Below the pieces are notes generated by a model that saw only the letters and a program-made list of their open reading frames with translations, made no database searches and was not told the origin of the DNA. A stretch of 17,099 nt of DNA, taken from JAUUZT01 sp964654015. Its GTDB lineage: Bacteria; Chloroflexota; Dehalococcoidia; GIF9; AB-539-J10. This document shows, one piece after another, positions 7,554-14,964 of this stretch (its first letter is position 1; each line of letters begins with the position of its first letter). Where the stretch lies: the NCBI GenBank assembly GCA_964654015.1, contig CAZZHQ010000047.1, forward strand, positions 1 to 17,099. The letters run 5' to 3'. The translations under genes were made by a program, and so were the position numbers.

Positions 7554-8593
7554 AACGCCGCGTTTCTACGCCCCTCAAACTGGGTAATGTAACGATTGGC
7601 GGTAGTGCCCCTATTGTGGTTCAATCCATGACCACCACCGATACTCGTGATACTAAAAACACGATAAATCAAGTCAGGCAACTGGAGGATTGTGGTTGTG
7701 AAATAGTGCGGGTAGCGGTTCCAGATAACGACGCAGCGAAAGCTATCACTGCTATAAAGAAAGGAATCTCAATACCTGTTATTGCTGATATTCACTTTGA
7801 CTATCGCCTTGCCCTCGCTGCATTACAGGCTGGTGCTGATGGACTTCGTCTGAACCCTGGCAATATGCAGAGTAAAGAGGGCCTTCGCAGCGTGGTAGCA
7901 ATGGCTAAGGAGCGCGAAATCCCCATACGCACAGGAGTTAACGCTGGCAGTATTCCTGCGGAATTTGAACCAGATATCCCACAATCGGACCGAATGGTGC
8001 ACATGGCCCTGAACCAGGTCAGGCTCATAGAAGACATGGATTTTAACTTAATTAAGGTTGCCCTGAAGGCCTTCGATGTTCCTACTACAATCGAGGCCTA
8101 CCAGAAGATTTCCGATAAGATTCCTTATCCCTTGCATATAGGTATTACAGAAGCTGGTCTGCTTATGGCTGGTACTATTCGTAGCGCAGTTGGCACTGGC
8201 ATACTGCTTTATCTGGGTATTGGAGATACCATACGCGTTTCACTTAGTGCACACCCCTGCAGGGAAGTTGAGGCTGCATACGAAATACTAAAGAGTCTTG
8301 GACTCCGCCAACGAGGACCTGTTCTTGTCAGCTGCCCTTCCTGTGGTCGAGCTGAAATCGACGTCATTGCTCTGGCTGAAATTGTAGATAAATACCTCAA
8401 AGGAATTGAAAAACCTATCAAGGTAGCGGTCATGGGATGCATGGTGAATGGGCCGGGAGAAGCCAGAGATGCCGATGTTGGCATTGCTGGCGGTAAAGGC
8501 AAAGGCATTGTATTCAGCAAAGGCAAAATAGTAAAAACTTGTGCCGAGAAAGATTTGCTAGACGCTCTGAAGACAGAGATAGATTTGTTATAA
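7550..8593 (+). CDS. ispG: 4-hydroxy-3-methylbut-2-enyl diphosphate synthase (flavodoxin/ferredoxin)
   Basis: IspG (GcpE) reduces the cyclic diphosphate MEcPP to HMBPP, the penultimate MEP step, with a 4Fe-4S cluster. The 347-residue protein has the TIM-barrel start (PIVVQSMTTTDTRDT, 21-35), IADIHFDYRLAL (78-89) and GLRLNPGN (98-105). The cluster-binding part is CPSCGR (C262, C265) plus VMGCMVNGPGEA (C297, E304). This is the short bacterial form without the plant-type insert. The GTG start at 7550 has a strong GGTGGAGG Shine-Dalgarno inside the end of rseP, and its first bases overlap the rseP stop as TTGTGA. With dxr it supplies two of the MEP enzymes; the others are not in view. Confidence 0.97.
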   Translation: MKRRVSTPLKLGNVTIGGSAPIVVQSMTTTDTRDTKNTINQVRQLEDCGCEIVRVAVPDNDAAKAITAIKKGISIPVIADIHFDYRLALAALQAGADGLRLNPGNMQSKEGLRSVVAMAKEREIPIRTGVNAGSIPAEFEPDIPQSDRMVHMALNQVRLIEDMDFNLIKVALKAFDVPTTIEAYQKISDKIPYPLHIGITEAGLLMAGTIRSAVGTGILLYLGIGDTIRVSLSAHPCREVEAAYEILKSLGLRQRGPVLVSCPSCGRAEIDVIALAEIVDKYLKGIEKPIKVAVMGCMVNGPGEARDADVGIAGGKGKGIVFSKGKIVKTCAEKDLLDALKTEIDLL

Positions 8594-8609
8594 AAACGAG
8601 GAGTAAGTT

Positions 8610-10319
8610 ATGCGGTATTCGAAATTATTCGGAAAGACTTTAAGGCAACTACCGGCGGAGGCAGAGAGTGTAAGCCACCAGTTATTACTCAGGGCTGGGA
8701 TGATATCTCAAGTAGCTGCTGGCGTCTATTCCTATTTACCCCTGGGATGGAGAGTGCTAAAAAAAATTGAACAGTTAATCAGGGAAGAGATGGATAATGC
8801 TGGTGGACAGGAATTAATGTTGCCAGTTCTTCAGCCCCTGGAGCTATGGCAAAAATCTGGCAGGGATGCCTCTTTTGGACAATCTCTATTTACATTGACC
8901 GACCGTAAAGAGCATAACCTGGCTCTGGGCCCTACCCACGAGGAAATTATTACCGAGCTTGCCCATAAAAATGTCCAGAGCTACCGTGACCTTCCCTTAC
9001 TTCTCTACCAAATACAAACAAAATTCCGCGATGAACCTCGATCGCGGGGTGGACTATTACGCGTTCGCGAATTTATTATGAAAGATCTCTATAGTCTTGA
9101 TATTGATGAAGCTGGACTAGATGAGAATTATCAAAGAATAGCCCAGGCTTATAAGAACATTTATGCGCGTCTCAGCTTACCAGCATTGATGGTAGAGGCT
9201 GATAGCGGCGCTATAGGAGGTAAGGCATCTCATGAGTTCATAGTCACCACCGAATCAGGTGAAGATGAGATACTGTGTTGCCCTGAGTGTGGTTATGCCT
9301 CCAATATTGAAAAGGCACAGAGCGCCAAGACAAAGATGCCGGAGGAAGTTCCTCTACCCCTGACAGAAGTTGCCACACCTGGTATGAAAACTATAGAAGG
9401 AGTGGCTGAGTTCCTCAGCCTGTCCACCGCTCAGACTATCAAAGCCGTCTTCTATTCCGCCGACGGTGAATTTATTTTTGCTGTTATCCGGGGAGATCTG
9501 GAAGTAAATGAAACGAAATTAAGGAACCTGTTGAAATGCTCAAATCTACATCTTGCCACTGAAGCTGAAGTTAACAGCGCTGGCATCGTAGCCGGTTTTG
9601 CTTCACCTGTAAATATCAAAGGAGTTAAAGTCGTTGCTGATGATTCTGTTACATCAGGCGCTAATTATGTCGTTGGGGCTAATAAGCCCGGGTATCATTT
9701 TATTAATGCTAATTACCATAGAGATTTTGAAGCGGACCTTGTAGCTGATATTACTTTGGTACATGATGGAGACAGTTGTCCTAATTGCAGCGGTAAACTA
9801 TCTTCTGCTCATGGTATTGAGGTGGGACATATATTCAAACTGGGCACATTCATGAGCGAAATAATGGGTGCTTTTTTCCTGGATGCGGACGGCATATCAA
9901 GACCTATAATAATGGGCTGTTATGGTATTGGATTAGGACGTCTTATGGCTGCGGAGGTAGAGTATAACCATGACGATAAAGGTATAATCTGGCCTCTTAC
10001 CATTGCTCCTTACCAGGTATACCTGTGCCCGCTATCCCTGGATAAGCCCGATGTCCTATCTGCAAGCGAAAACATCTATAACAGTCTGCAGGAAACAGGT
10101 ATTGAAGTCCTATATGATGATCGTGACATATCCGCTGGCATTAAATTCAACGATGCTGATCTTCTTGGTATCCCGCTACGGGTGACCGTTAGCCCACGCA
10201 CCCTGAAGAATCAGAATATAGAATTGAAATGGCGGACAGATAAGGAAAGCCAGTTCTTACCCTTGAAAGACGCCGTCAGTGATATCAAAAAACAGTTGTC
10301 TGAGAAATTAGCTTCTTAA
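8610..10319 (+). CDS. proS: Prolyl-tRNA synthetase, bacterial type with editing insert
   Basis: Class II synthetase charging tRNA-Pro in the cytosol. The 569 residues match the bacterial long form. The motif 2 region is FRDEPRSRGGLLRVREF (about 137-153). An INS editing domain (about 225-385) hydrolyses mischarged Ala-tRNA-Pro. GIEVGHIFKLG leads back to the core, and GCYGIGLGRLMAA (about 436-448) is motif 3. The C-terminal anticodon-binding domain contains DDRDISAGIKFNDADLLGIP. CCPECG near 222 and CPNC near 388 flank the insert as a Cys pair set. The ATG has a strong GAGGAG 6 nt upstream and lies 16 nt after ispG. The 3' end overlaps the convergent pheT by 12 nt. Confidence 0.97.
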   Translation: MRYSKLFGKTLRQLPAEAESVSHQLLLRAGMISQVAAGVYSYLPLGWRVLKKIEQLIREEMDNAGGQELMLPVLQPLELWQKSGRDASFGQSLFTLTDRKEHNLALGPTHEEIITELAHKNVQSYRDLPLLLYQIQTKFRDEPRSRGGLLRVREFIMKDLYSLDIDEAGLDENYQRIAQAYKNIYARLSLPALMVEADSGAIGGKASHEFIVTTESGEDEILCCPECGYASNIEKAQSAKTKMPEEVPLPLTEVATPGMKTIEGVAEFLSLSTAQTIKAVFYSADGEFIFAVIRGDLEVNETKLRNLLKCSNLHLATEAEVNSAGIVAGFASPVNIKGVKVVADDSVTSGANYVVGANKPGYHFINANYHRDFEADLVADITLVHDGDSCPNCSGKLSSAHGIEVGHIFKLGTFMSEIMGAFFLDADGISRPIIMGCYGIGLGRLMAAEVEYNHDDKGIIWPLTIAPYQVYLCPLSLDKPDVLSASENIYNSLQETGIEVLYDDRDISAGIKFNDADLLGIPLRVTVSPRTLKNQNIELKWRTDKESQFLPLKDAVSDIKKQLSEKLAS

Positions 10320-12791
10320 CATAGCTCCTAATTTTTCCTGGAGCATGTGTAGCATTTTTTTCTCAGTTCTATCTACTTCTTTGTCAGTTAAAGTATGCTC
10401 GGAAGATTGATAGATGATTCTTACCGCAAATGACTTCTTCCCTGCGGTTACCTGCTCTCCGGTATAGACATCAAAGAGAACCGTCTTTTTGACCAGAGGA
10501 AAAGCACATATTATGTCGTCTACCTGTTGGAAATTAATATTGCTGTTCAGCACCAACGCTATATCCCTTGTCACATCCGGATACCGTGCGATAGATTGAT
10601 AGCGTTTTATTCCCTTTGTTTTACTCCATAATTTTTCCAGGTCCATTTCAATGACGCAAACGACTCCTGAAAGCTCGAAGTATTGGCTCACTCTAGGATG
10701 TAGCTCACCCACTACGCCAACTTTATCTCCATCTATAAAGATATCGGCGCCCCTACCTGAAAATAAGCCTTCCTCCTCGCTTAGACTGAAGATTGCCTTC
10801 AGACCCAGATTAGACACTATGTTATCTACCACACCTTTAGCATCATAATATCCAAAGGACTCCTTGTTTTCGTACAAGCTTTGTCCAGATTTGGAACCGC
10901 TAAGAAAAGCACATAACATTTCCTTCTCTTGCGGTAATTCCCTCCTACTTAGAATAGCTGCCTTCCCGCTGTTCTCGTTGCTCTCATTGTTTTCATTGCT
11001 TGCAGCATCTAATACATCTGCGCACTGCTGTGCTAGAAATACTTTACCCATTTCAAATAGCTTGATTCCAGATTGCTCATACTTTTGATTGCCAGCCAGT
11101 GCAGTAAGAATATTTGGACGTAGACTCGTTCTTAAGTATTCCTGTTCCTTTGACATGGGATTTAACACTTTTAGGGGCATGACCTTTAGTTCATGCTTCG
11201 GAGATATATTTTGCAATTTCGTCAAACTGGTCAAGGTATAAGTAAGTATCTCCTGAAAACCACTGCTGATGAAAATATTCCGTAGATCCTTTTTGAATTT
11301 ATTCTCCAGCGATGGTTTTTGCTTTGGTAAAGTAGAGCAAAGTCGAGTCATAGGAACCTTATCATACCCTATGATTCGTATCACTTCTTCTACCAGGTCA
11401 GCGGGACATCCAATATCACCACGCCAGTAAGGAGCGATTACCGAAAGCCTGGAAGATTTACCTGCTCTTTGGCATTTGAAACCCAGTAGTTCAAGTACCT
11501 TACTTATCTTCCCCACGCTTACCGTTAAGCCTGAAAGCCTCTTAACCTCTTTGGTGGATATCGGGATAGATATGGGCTCTGTCCTGCCAGGATACACGTC
11601 TATTACACCTTCTGACACTCGGCCATCAGCCAGCTCTTGTAACAATTGAGTAGCACGTTTTAGCGCCGTTAACGGTAAGTCCGCACTTATTCCTTTGTCA
11701 AAGCGTAAAGAAGCTTCACTTTGTAAACCGACATGTTTTGTGCCTCTACGAATGACAGATCGGTTAAAATTCGCTGCTTCCAGAAGGATTGTGGTGGTAT
11801 TATCAGTGACCTCAGCATCCTGACCACCCATAATTCCTGCGATAGCTACCGGTTTTTTAACGTCCGCAATAACCAGCATATCCTGCGAGAGAAGTCTTTC
11901 TACTCCATCTAAAGTTGTTATTCGCTCACCCTCTTCAGCCTTGCGGATGATGATGCGGTGCCCTCCAATTTTATGATAATCAAAAGCGTGCAACGGTTGT
12001 CCATATTCCAGCATCACGTAATTAGTGATGTCGACGATATTATTAATAGGCCTCATTCCATAGCTGGCAAGATATTGCTGCATCCATTCAGGGGAAGGAC
12101 CCTGTTTGACTCCAGTAATCAAACTGGCACAATATCTTGGGCAAGAGATGCCATCAATTATTTCAACGGAGACCGAGGAATCTATTACCTTCTCTGTTTC
12201 ATGATAGTTTATTTCTGGCAAGTGCAGTGTTTTGCCAGTAAGGGCAGCAATCTCTCTGGCTATTCCAATCACACACATGCAATCTGGGCGGTTTGGTGTT
12301 ATTTCAAGGTTAAATATTACGTCACCCAGGTACTCAGAAAGGGATGCTCCGACTGGAGCTGTCGACGGAAGGACCAATATCTCTTCATGCCTATCAGAAA
12401 TTCCCAGTTCTTTCTCCGAGCAAACCATGCCCATAGAAGCCACTCCACGTATTTTTGCCTCTTTTAAAATTGTCAGTTTTCCTGTATGCCCATCTATAAG
12501 TTGAGCGCCGACATACGCGAAAGCTATCTTTTGACCAGGGCTAATGTTTGGGGCGCCACACACCACCGTATATTGCTGGGATTCAAAGGCAACAGTAGCC
12601 AGTCTAAGCCGATCGGCATTGGGATGAGGGTTAACATCAGTTACCTCCCCCACCACTATATTGCTCCACGAACTACCTGTTATCTGTAATGAATCTACTT
12701 CAATGCCCGCTATAGTTAATTTTTCGGCTATAGCCTGAGGCTCCATGTCGATATCGACATACTTTTTTAGCCATCTAAGTGAAATTTTCAT
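10308..12791 (-). CDS. pheT: Phenylalanyl-tRNA synthetase beta subunit
   Basis: Beta chain of the (alpha-beta)2 PheRS, which binds tRNA-Phe and edits Tyr-tRNA-Phe. At 827 residues it is full length. In order: MKISLRWLKKYVDID start, an OB-fold tRNA-binding domain (about 40-150, VVGEVTDVNPHPNADRLRL), the B3/B4 editing domain (about 210-380), the B5 domain with WRGDIGCPADLVEEVIRIIG, the catalytic-like core, and a C-terminal ferredoxin-fold anticodon domain (about 735-826, RYPDVTRDIALVL). A low-complexity Asn/Glu/Ser linker, SNENNESNENSG, sits near residue 595. It is last in the operon, 16 nt after pheS, with only a weak ribosome site before its ATG. It ends overlapping proS with no clear terminator. 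Confidence 0.96.
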   Translation of the reverse strand: MKISLRWLKKYVDIDMEPQAIAEKLTIAGIEVDSLQITGSSWSNIVVGEVTDVNPHPNADRLRLATVAFESQQYTVVCGAPNISPGQKIAFAYVGAQLIDGHTGKLTILKEAKIRGVASMGMVCSEKELGISDRHEEILVLPSTAPVGASLSEYLGDVIFNLEITPNRPDCMCVIGIAREIAALTGKTLHLPEINYHETEKVIDSSVSVEIIDGISCPRYCASLITGVKQGPSPEWMQQYLASYGMRPINNIVDITNYVMLEYGQPLHAFDYHKIGGHRIIIRKAEEGERITTLDGVERLLSQDMLVIADVKKPVAIAGIMGGQDAEVTDNTTTILLEAANFNRSVIRRGTKHVGLQSEASLRFDKGISADLPLTALKRATQLLQELADGRVSEGVIDVYPGRTEPISIPISTKEVKRLSGLTVSVGKISKVLELLGFKCQRAGKSSRLSVIAPYWRGDIGCPADLVEEVIRIIGYDKVPMTRLCSTLPKQKPSLENKFKKDLRNIFISSGFQEILTYTLTSLTKLQNISPKHELKVMPLKVLNPMSKEQEYLRTSLRPNILTALAGNQKYEQSGIKLFEMGKVFLAQQCADVLDAASNENNESNENSGKAAILSRRELPQEKEMLCAFLSGSKSGQSLYENKESFGYYDAKGVVDNIVSNLGLKAIFSLSEEEGLFSGRGADIFIDGDKVGVVGELHPRVSQYFELSGVVCVIEMDLEKLWSKTKGIKRYQSIARYPDVTRDIALVLNSNINFQQVDDIICAFPLVKKTVLFDVYTGEQVTAGKKSFAVRIIYQSSEHTLTDKEVDRTEKKMLHMLQEKLGAMLRS

Positions 12792-12807
12792 ATCCGCACG
12801 TGAATAA

Positions 12808-13851
12808 TTAAAATTGTTTTAAAAATCTGAGGTCATTGCCGTAAAAAAGACGAATATCCTCAATGCCTTTCTGTAGTATAGGTATCCTCTCTACTCCCAG
12901 ACCAAAGGCAAACCCACTGTATATTTCAGGGTCAATATTAACTCGTCTAAGAACATTCGGATGTACCATTCCAGCCCCCAATATCTCCAACCATCCTCCA
13001 TATCCGCACAGCCGACACCCTGTACCATGACAAGCAAGACATTCTACAGCCACCTCTACCCCTGGCTCAACGAAAGGAAAATAATCGCAACGGAAACGAA
13101 CTTTACGTTGTTCACCAAAAAGCAATCGGCAAAATTCAAATAAAGTACCCTTCAAATCAGCCAGGGTTATGTTCTTGTCAACGGCCAAGCCTTCAACCTG
13201 ATAGAACATAGATTCATGGGTAGCATCGGTTGCCTCGTAGCGATAGGTTCTCCCTGGTACAATAACCCTTATAGGCGGTTGCTCTTTCTCCATGACTCGA
13301 ATTTGCATAGGGGAAGTGTGTGTGCGTAATAGCCTTGCTTTTTCATCAGCCTCGCTGTTGTCTATCCAAAAAGTGTCAAACATGTCCCGGGCAGGATGGT
13401 CTCTTGGGATATTCAATGCATCGAAATTATAGCTATCCCATTCTACATCAGGCCCCTCGACTACCTGAAAACCCATGTTTTGGAATATGCCACAAATACT
13501 TTCAATTATCTGGGTGGTTGGATGGAGCCGCCCCATGGGGACGGCATTTCCAGGCAAGGTAACATCAATACTTTTTTCTTCCGTAGAAGAGATAATAGCC
13601 GCTTCTTCAAGCAGTTTCCTTTTATCGGCCAGTCCTGACTCTAATATACTTTTAAATTGATTAGCCTTAGCCCCGACTTGTTTTCGGTCTTCTAATGCCA
13701 GTTTCGCCAAGGCTCTCAATATGGTTGTCAGTTCACTTTTCTTGCCCAGATAACGTACCCGCCATGATTCTAACTGTTCAAGCGTTTCGTTTTTATCAAG
13801 TTCACTGAGAGCTGCCAGGCGGAGCGCCTCAATCTCAGTTAGTATTCGCAT
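12808..13851 (-). CDS. pheS: Phenylalanyl-tRNA synthetase alpha subunit
   Basis: Catalytic chain of PheRS, forming Phe-AMP and Phe-tRNA. The N-terminal coiled coil (about 1-90) precedes a class II core with HPTTQIIESI, the motif 1 region EGPDVEWDSYNFDALN, HTSPMQIRVM, motif 2 FRCDYFPFVEPGVEVAVEC, and motif 3 GFAFGLGVERIPIL. Motif 2 leads into a Cys-rich loop (C-x2-C-x4-C-x2-C) also seen in other bacterial PheS. I choose the ATG at 13851 (MRILTEIEAL, 347 residues), which overlaps the end of rplT by 17 nt in another frame. A TTG at 13872 would add seven residues without family support. The ribosome site is weak, so coupling to rplT translation is likely. Confidence 0.95.
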   Translation of the reverse strand: MRILTEIEALRLAALSELDKNETLEQLESWRVRYLGKKSELTTILRALAKLALEDRKQVGAKANQFKSILESGLADKRKLLEEAAIISSTEEKSIDVTLPGNAVPMGRLHPTTQIIESICGIFQNMGFQVVEGPDVEWDSYNFDALNIPRDHPARDMFDTFWIDNSEADEKARLLRTHTSPMQIRVMEKEQPPIRVIVPGRTYRYEATDATHESMFYQVEGLAVDKNITLADLKGTLFEFCRLLFGEQRKVRFRCDYFPFVEPGVEVAVECLACHGTGCRLCGYGGWLEILGAGMVHPNVLRRVNIDPEIYSGFAFGLGVERIPILQKGIEDIRLFYGNDLRFLKQF

Positions 13852-14200
13852 TTTTAATGGACATCGAAGCAATCAGTTTGTTAAAGCTTTGTGGGTCATT
13901 GACTACCATCTCTGCCAGTATTTTACGGTTAATTTCTATATTCGAATTTTTTAAACCAGCGACAAACTGACTATATGACATTCCCTGGCTTCTTACCGCA
14001 GCATTAAGGCGAACTATCCATAACCTTCTGAAATCAGCCTTTCGTTTTTTTCGATGGCGATAAGCATAGTCTAATGCGTGAAGTACAGATTCACGTGCGG
14101 TGCGATATAAAGCATGTCGCGAACCGCTGTGTCCCTTGCTTAAATCTAATATCTTTTTGTGACGTCTATGTGTAATTTTCCCGCTTCTAGCTCTTGGCAA
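13835..14200 (-). CDS. rplT: Ribosomal protein L20
   Basis: Large-subunit protein needed for early 50S assembly, and in several bacteria a repressor of its own infC-rpmI-rplT operon. The 121 residues start PRARSGKITHRRHKKILDLSKGHSGSRH, with the basic N-terminal tail, then RKKRKADFRRLWIVRLNAAVRSQGMSYSQF, both diagnostic of L20. The start is TTG at 14200, preceded by a full AGGAGG 5 nt upstream. An ATG just before it is out of frame. It lies 12 nt after rpmI and its 3' end overlaps pheS. Confidence 0.96.
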   Translation of the reverse strand: MPRARSGKITHRRHKKILDLSKGHSGSRHALYRTARESVLHALDYAYRHRKKRKADFRRLWIVRLNAAVRSQGMSYSQFVAGLKNSNIEINRKILAEMVVNDPQSFNKLIASMSIKNANTN

Positions 14201-14212
14201 AACATCCTCCTA

Positions 14213-14413
14213 TTATTTGCAACCAGGTAACAATTTCTTAATTTTCTTTCTATCAGCCGGCGCTACAGCTATAAGTTCATCGTAGAGCCTTTTAGTGCGG
14301 CCAGGTTTTTTTCTCCTTAAGTGGCTCTTGCCACATTTCATACGTAGTACTTTACCATTACCTGTTATATGAAAACGACCCTTCGTTCCTTTATGTGTCT
14401 TTAGTTTTAGCAT
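14213..14413 (-). CDS. rpmI: Ribosomal protein L35
   Basis: A 66-residue basic protein starting MLKLKTHKGTKGRFHITGNGK, with the KTHKG-x-x-RF and HLRRKKPGRTKRL patterns of L35, a late-assembling 50S component. The ATG at 14413 has GAGAGG 9 nt upstream and lies inside the end of infC (23-nt overlap, other frame). The conserved infC-rpmI-rplT order supports the call. Confidence 0.96.
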   Translation of the reverse strand: MLKLKTHKGTKGRFHITGNGKVLRMKCGKSHLRRKKPGRTKRLYDELIAVAPADRKKIKKLLPGCK

Positions 14414-14945
14414 CTGATTTATCCTCTCTAGATTTCTTGGTAGCTGGAGAAAGCGTTAAGGCTATATTCCTTGCATTCCTGACGATTTCGTTGCTTACTA
14501 CTACCTTACCCACAAATTCTTCAGCTACTTTTCTTAGTACTTTCCACCCTAATTCGGGATATATAATTTCTCTACCTCTAAATCTTACGACTATCCTGAC
14601 TTTACTTCCCCCTTCGATAAACTCTTTTACTTTCCTTATCTTTGACTGCAAATCATGTTCTTCGATTTTTGGACGGAACCTTACTTCTTTTAGTAAGCCA
14701 ACCTTTTGCCCCTTTTTTGCTTTTCGCTCTTTCTTTGTTTGTTCGTACTTGTATTTCCCGAAATCCAGTATCTTGCATACAGGAGGAGTCGCTGTAGGCG
14801 ATATCTCTACAAGGTCTAGTTCATTTTCACGTGCTAACACTAATGCCTGAGGCAATGCCATTATACCTAGTTGCTCCCCATTTTCCCCTATGAGCCGTAC
14901 CTCTTTTGCCCTGATGAACCTATTAACTGCTATTCGCTTGGCTAT
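14391..14945 (-). CDS. infC: Translation initiation factor IF-3 with AUA start
   Basis: IF3 binds the 30S subunit, blocks subunit joining and proofreads initiator tRNA and start codon. From the first ATG (14861) the protein would be 156 residues and lack the conserved N-terminus. Upstream in the same frame I read AVNRFIRAKEVRLIGENGEQLG running into IMALPQAL, the classic IF3 N-domain, so the gene starts earlier. The open frame is bounded by a TAG at 14981-14979 and holds no ATG, GTG, TTG or CTG before 14861. AUA at 14945 gives 184 residues starting M-A-K-R-I-A-V-N, close to the usual MAKxxRVN, and has AAGGGGG 9 nt upstream. The linker and C-domain (DFGKYKYEQ, VRIVVRFRGRE) are intact. It begins 19 nt after thrS. 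Confidence 0.93.
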   Translation of the reverse strand: MAKRIAVNRFIRAKEVRLIGENGEQLGIMALPQALVLARENELDLVEISPTATPPVCKILDFGKYKYEQTKKERKAKKGQKVGLLKEVRFRPKIEEHDLQSKIRKVKEFIEGGSKVRIVVRFRGREIIYPELGWKVLRKVAEEFVGKVVVSNEIVRNARNIALTLSPATKKSREDKSDAKTKDT

Positions 14946-14961
14946 TCTCGCTATCCCCCTT
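14943..14961 (-). promoter_or_regulatory. infC ribosome binding site and AUA start codon
   Basis: AAGGGGG (14961-14955) can pair with the CCUCC of 16S rRNA using one G-U pair. After 9 nt comes AUA (14945-14943). Two other in-frame AUA codons exist, at 14954, directly against the Shine-Dalgarno, and at 14933, 21 nt away. Both are worse spaced. Poor start codons on infC let IF3 reject its own mRNA when abundant, as known for AUU in enterobacteria. Confidence 0.6.
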
Positions 14962-14964
14962 ACT

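Noticed and set aside
9270..9790. Cys pairs in ProRS as a novel zinc domain
   Set aside because: Similar Cys pairs flank the editing insert in ordinary bacterial ProRS.
10324..10361. Rho-independent terminator for proS
   Set aside because: The stem is only 5 bp with an 11-nt loop, and the T-run is 10 nt away, so it is too weak to call.
13852..13872. pheS start at TTG 13872
   Set aside because: The seven extra residues have no family support; the ATG at 13851 gives a normal PheS N-terminus.
14395..14850. 151-codon open frame antisense to infC, and similar long frames opposite dxr, rseP, proS and the DegT gene
   Set aside because: They are shadows of conserved genes in other frames, with no family motifs and no ribosome sites of note.
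14391..14861. infC starting at the ATG at 14861 (156 residues)
   Set aside because: It omits the conserved IF3 N-domain start that is plainly encoded upstream in the same frame.
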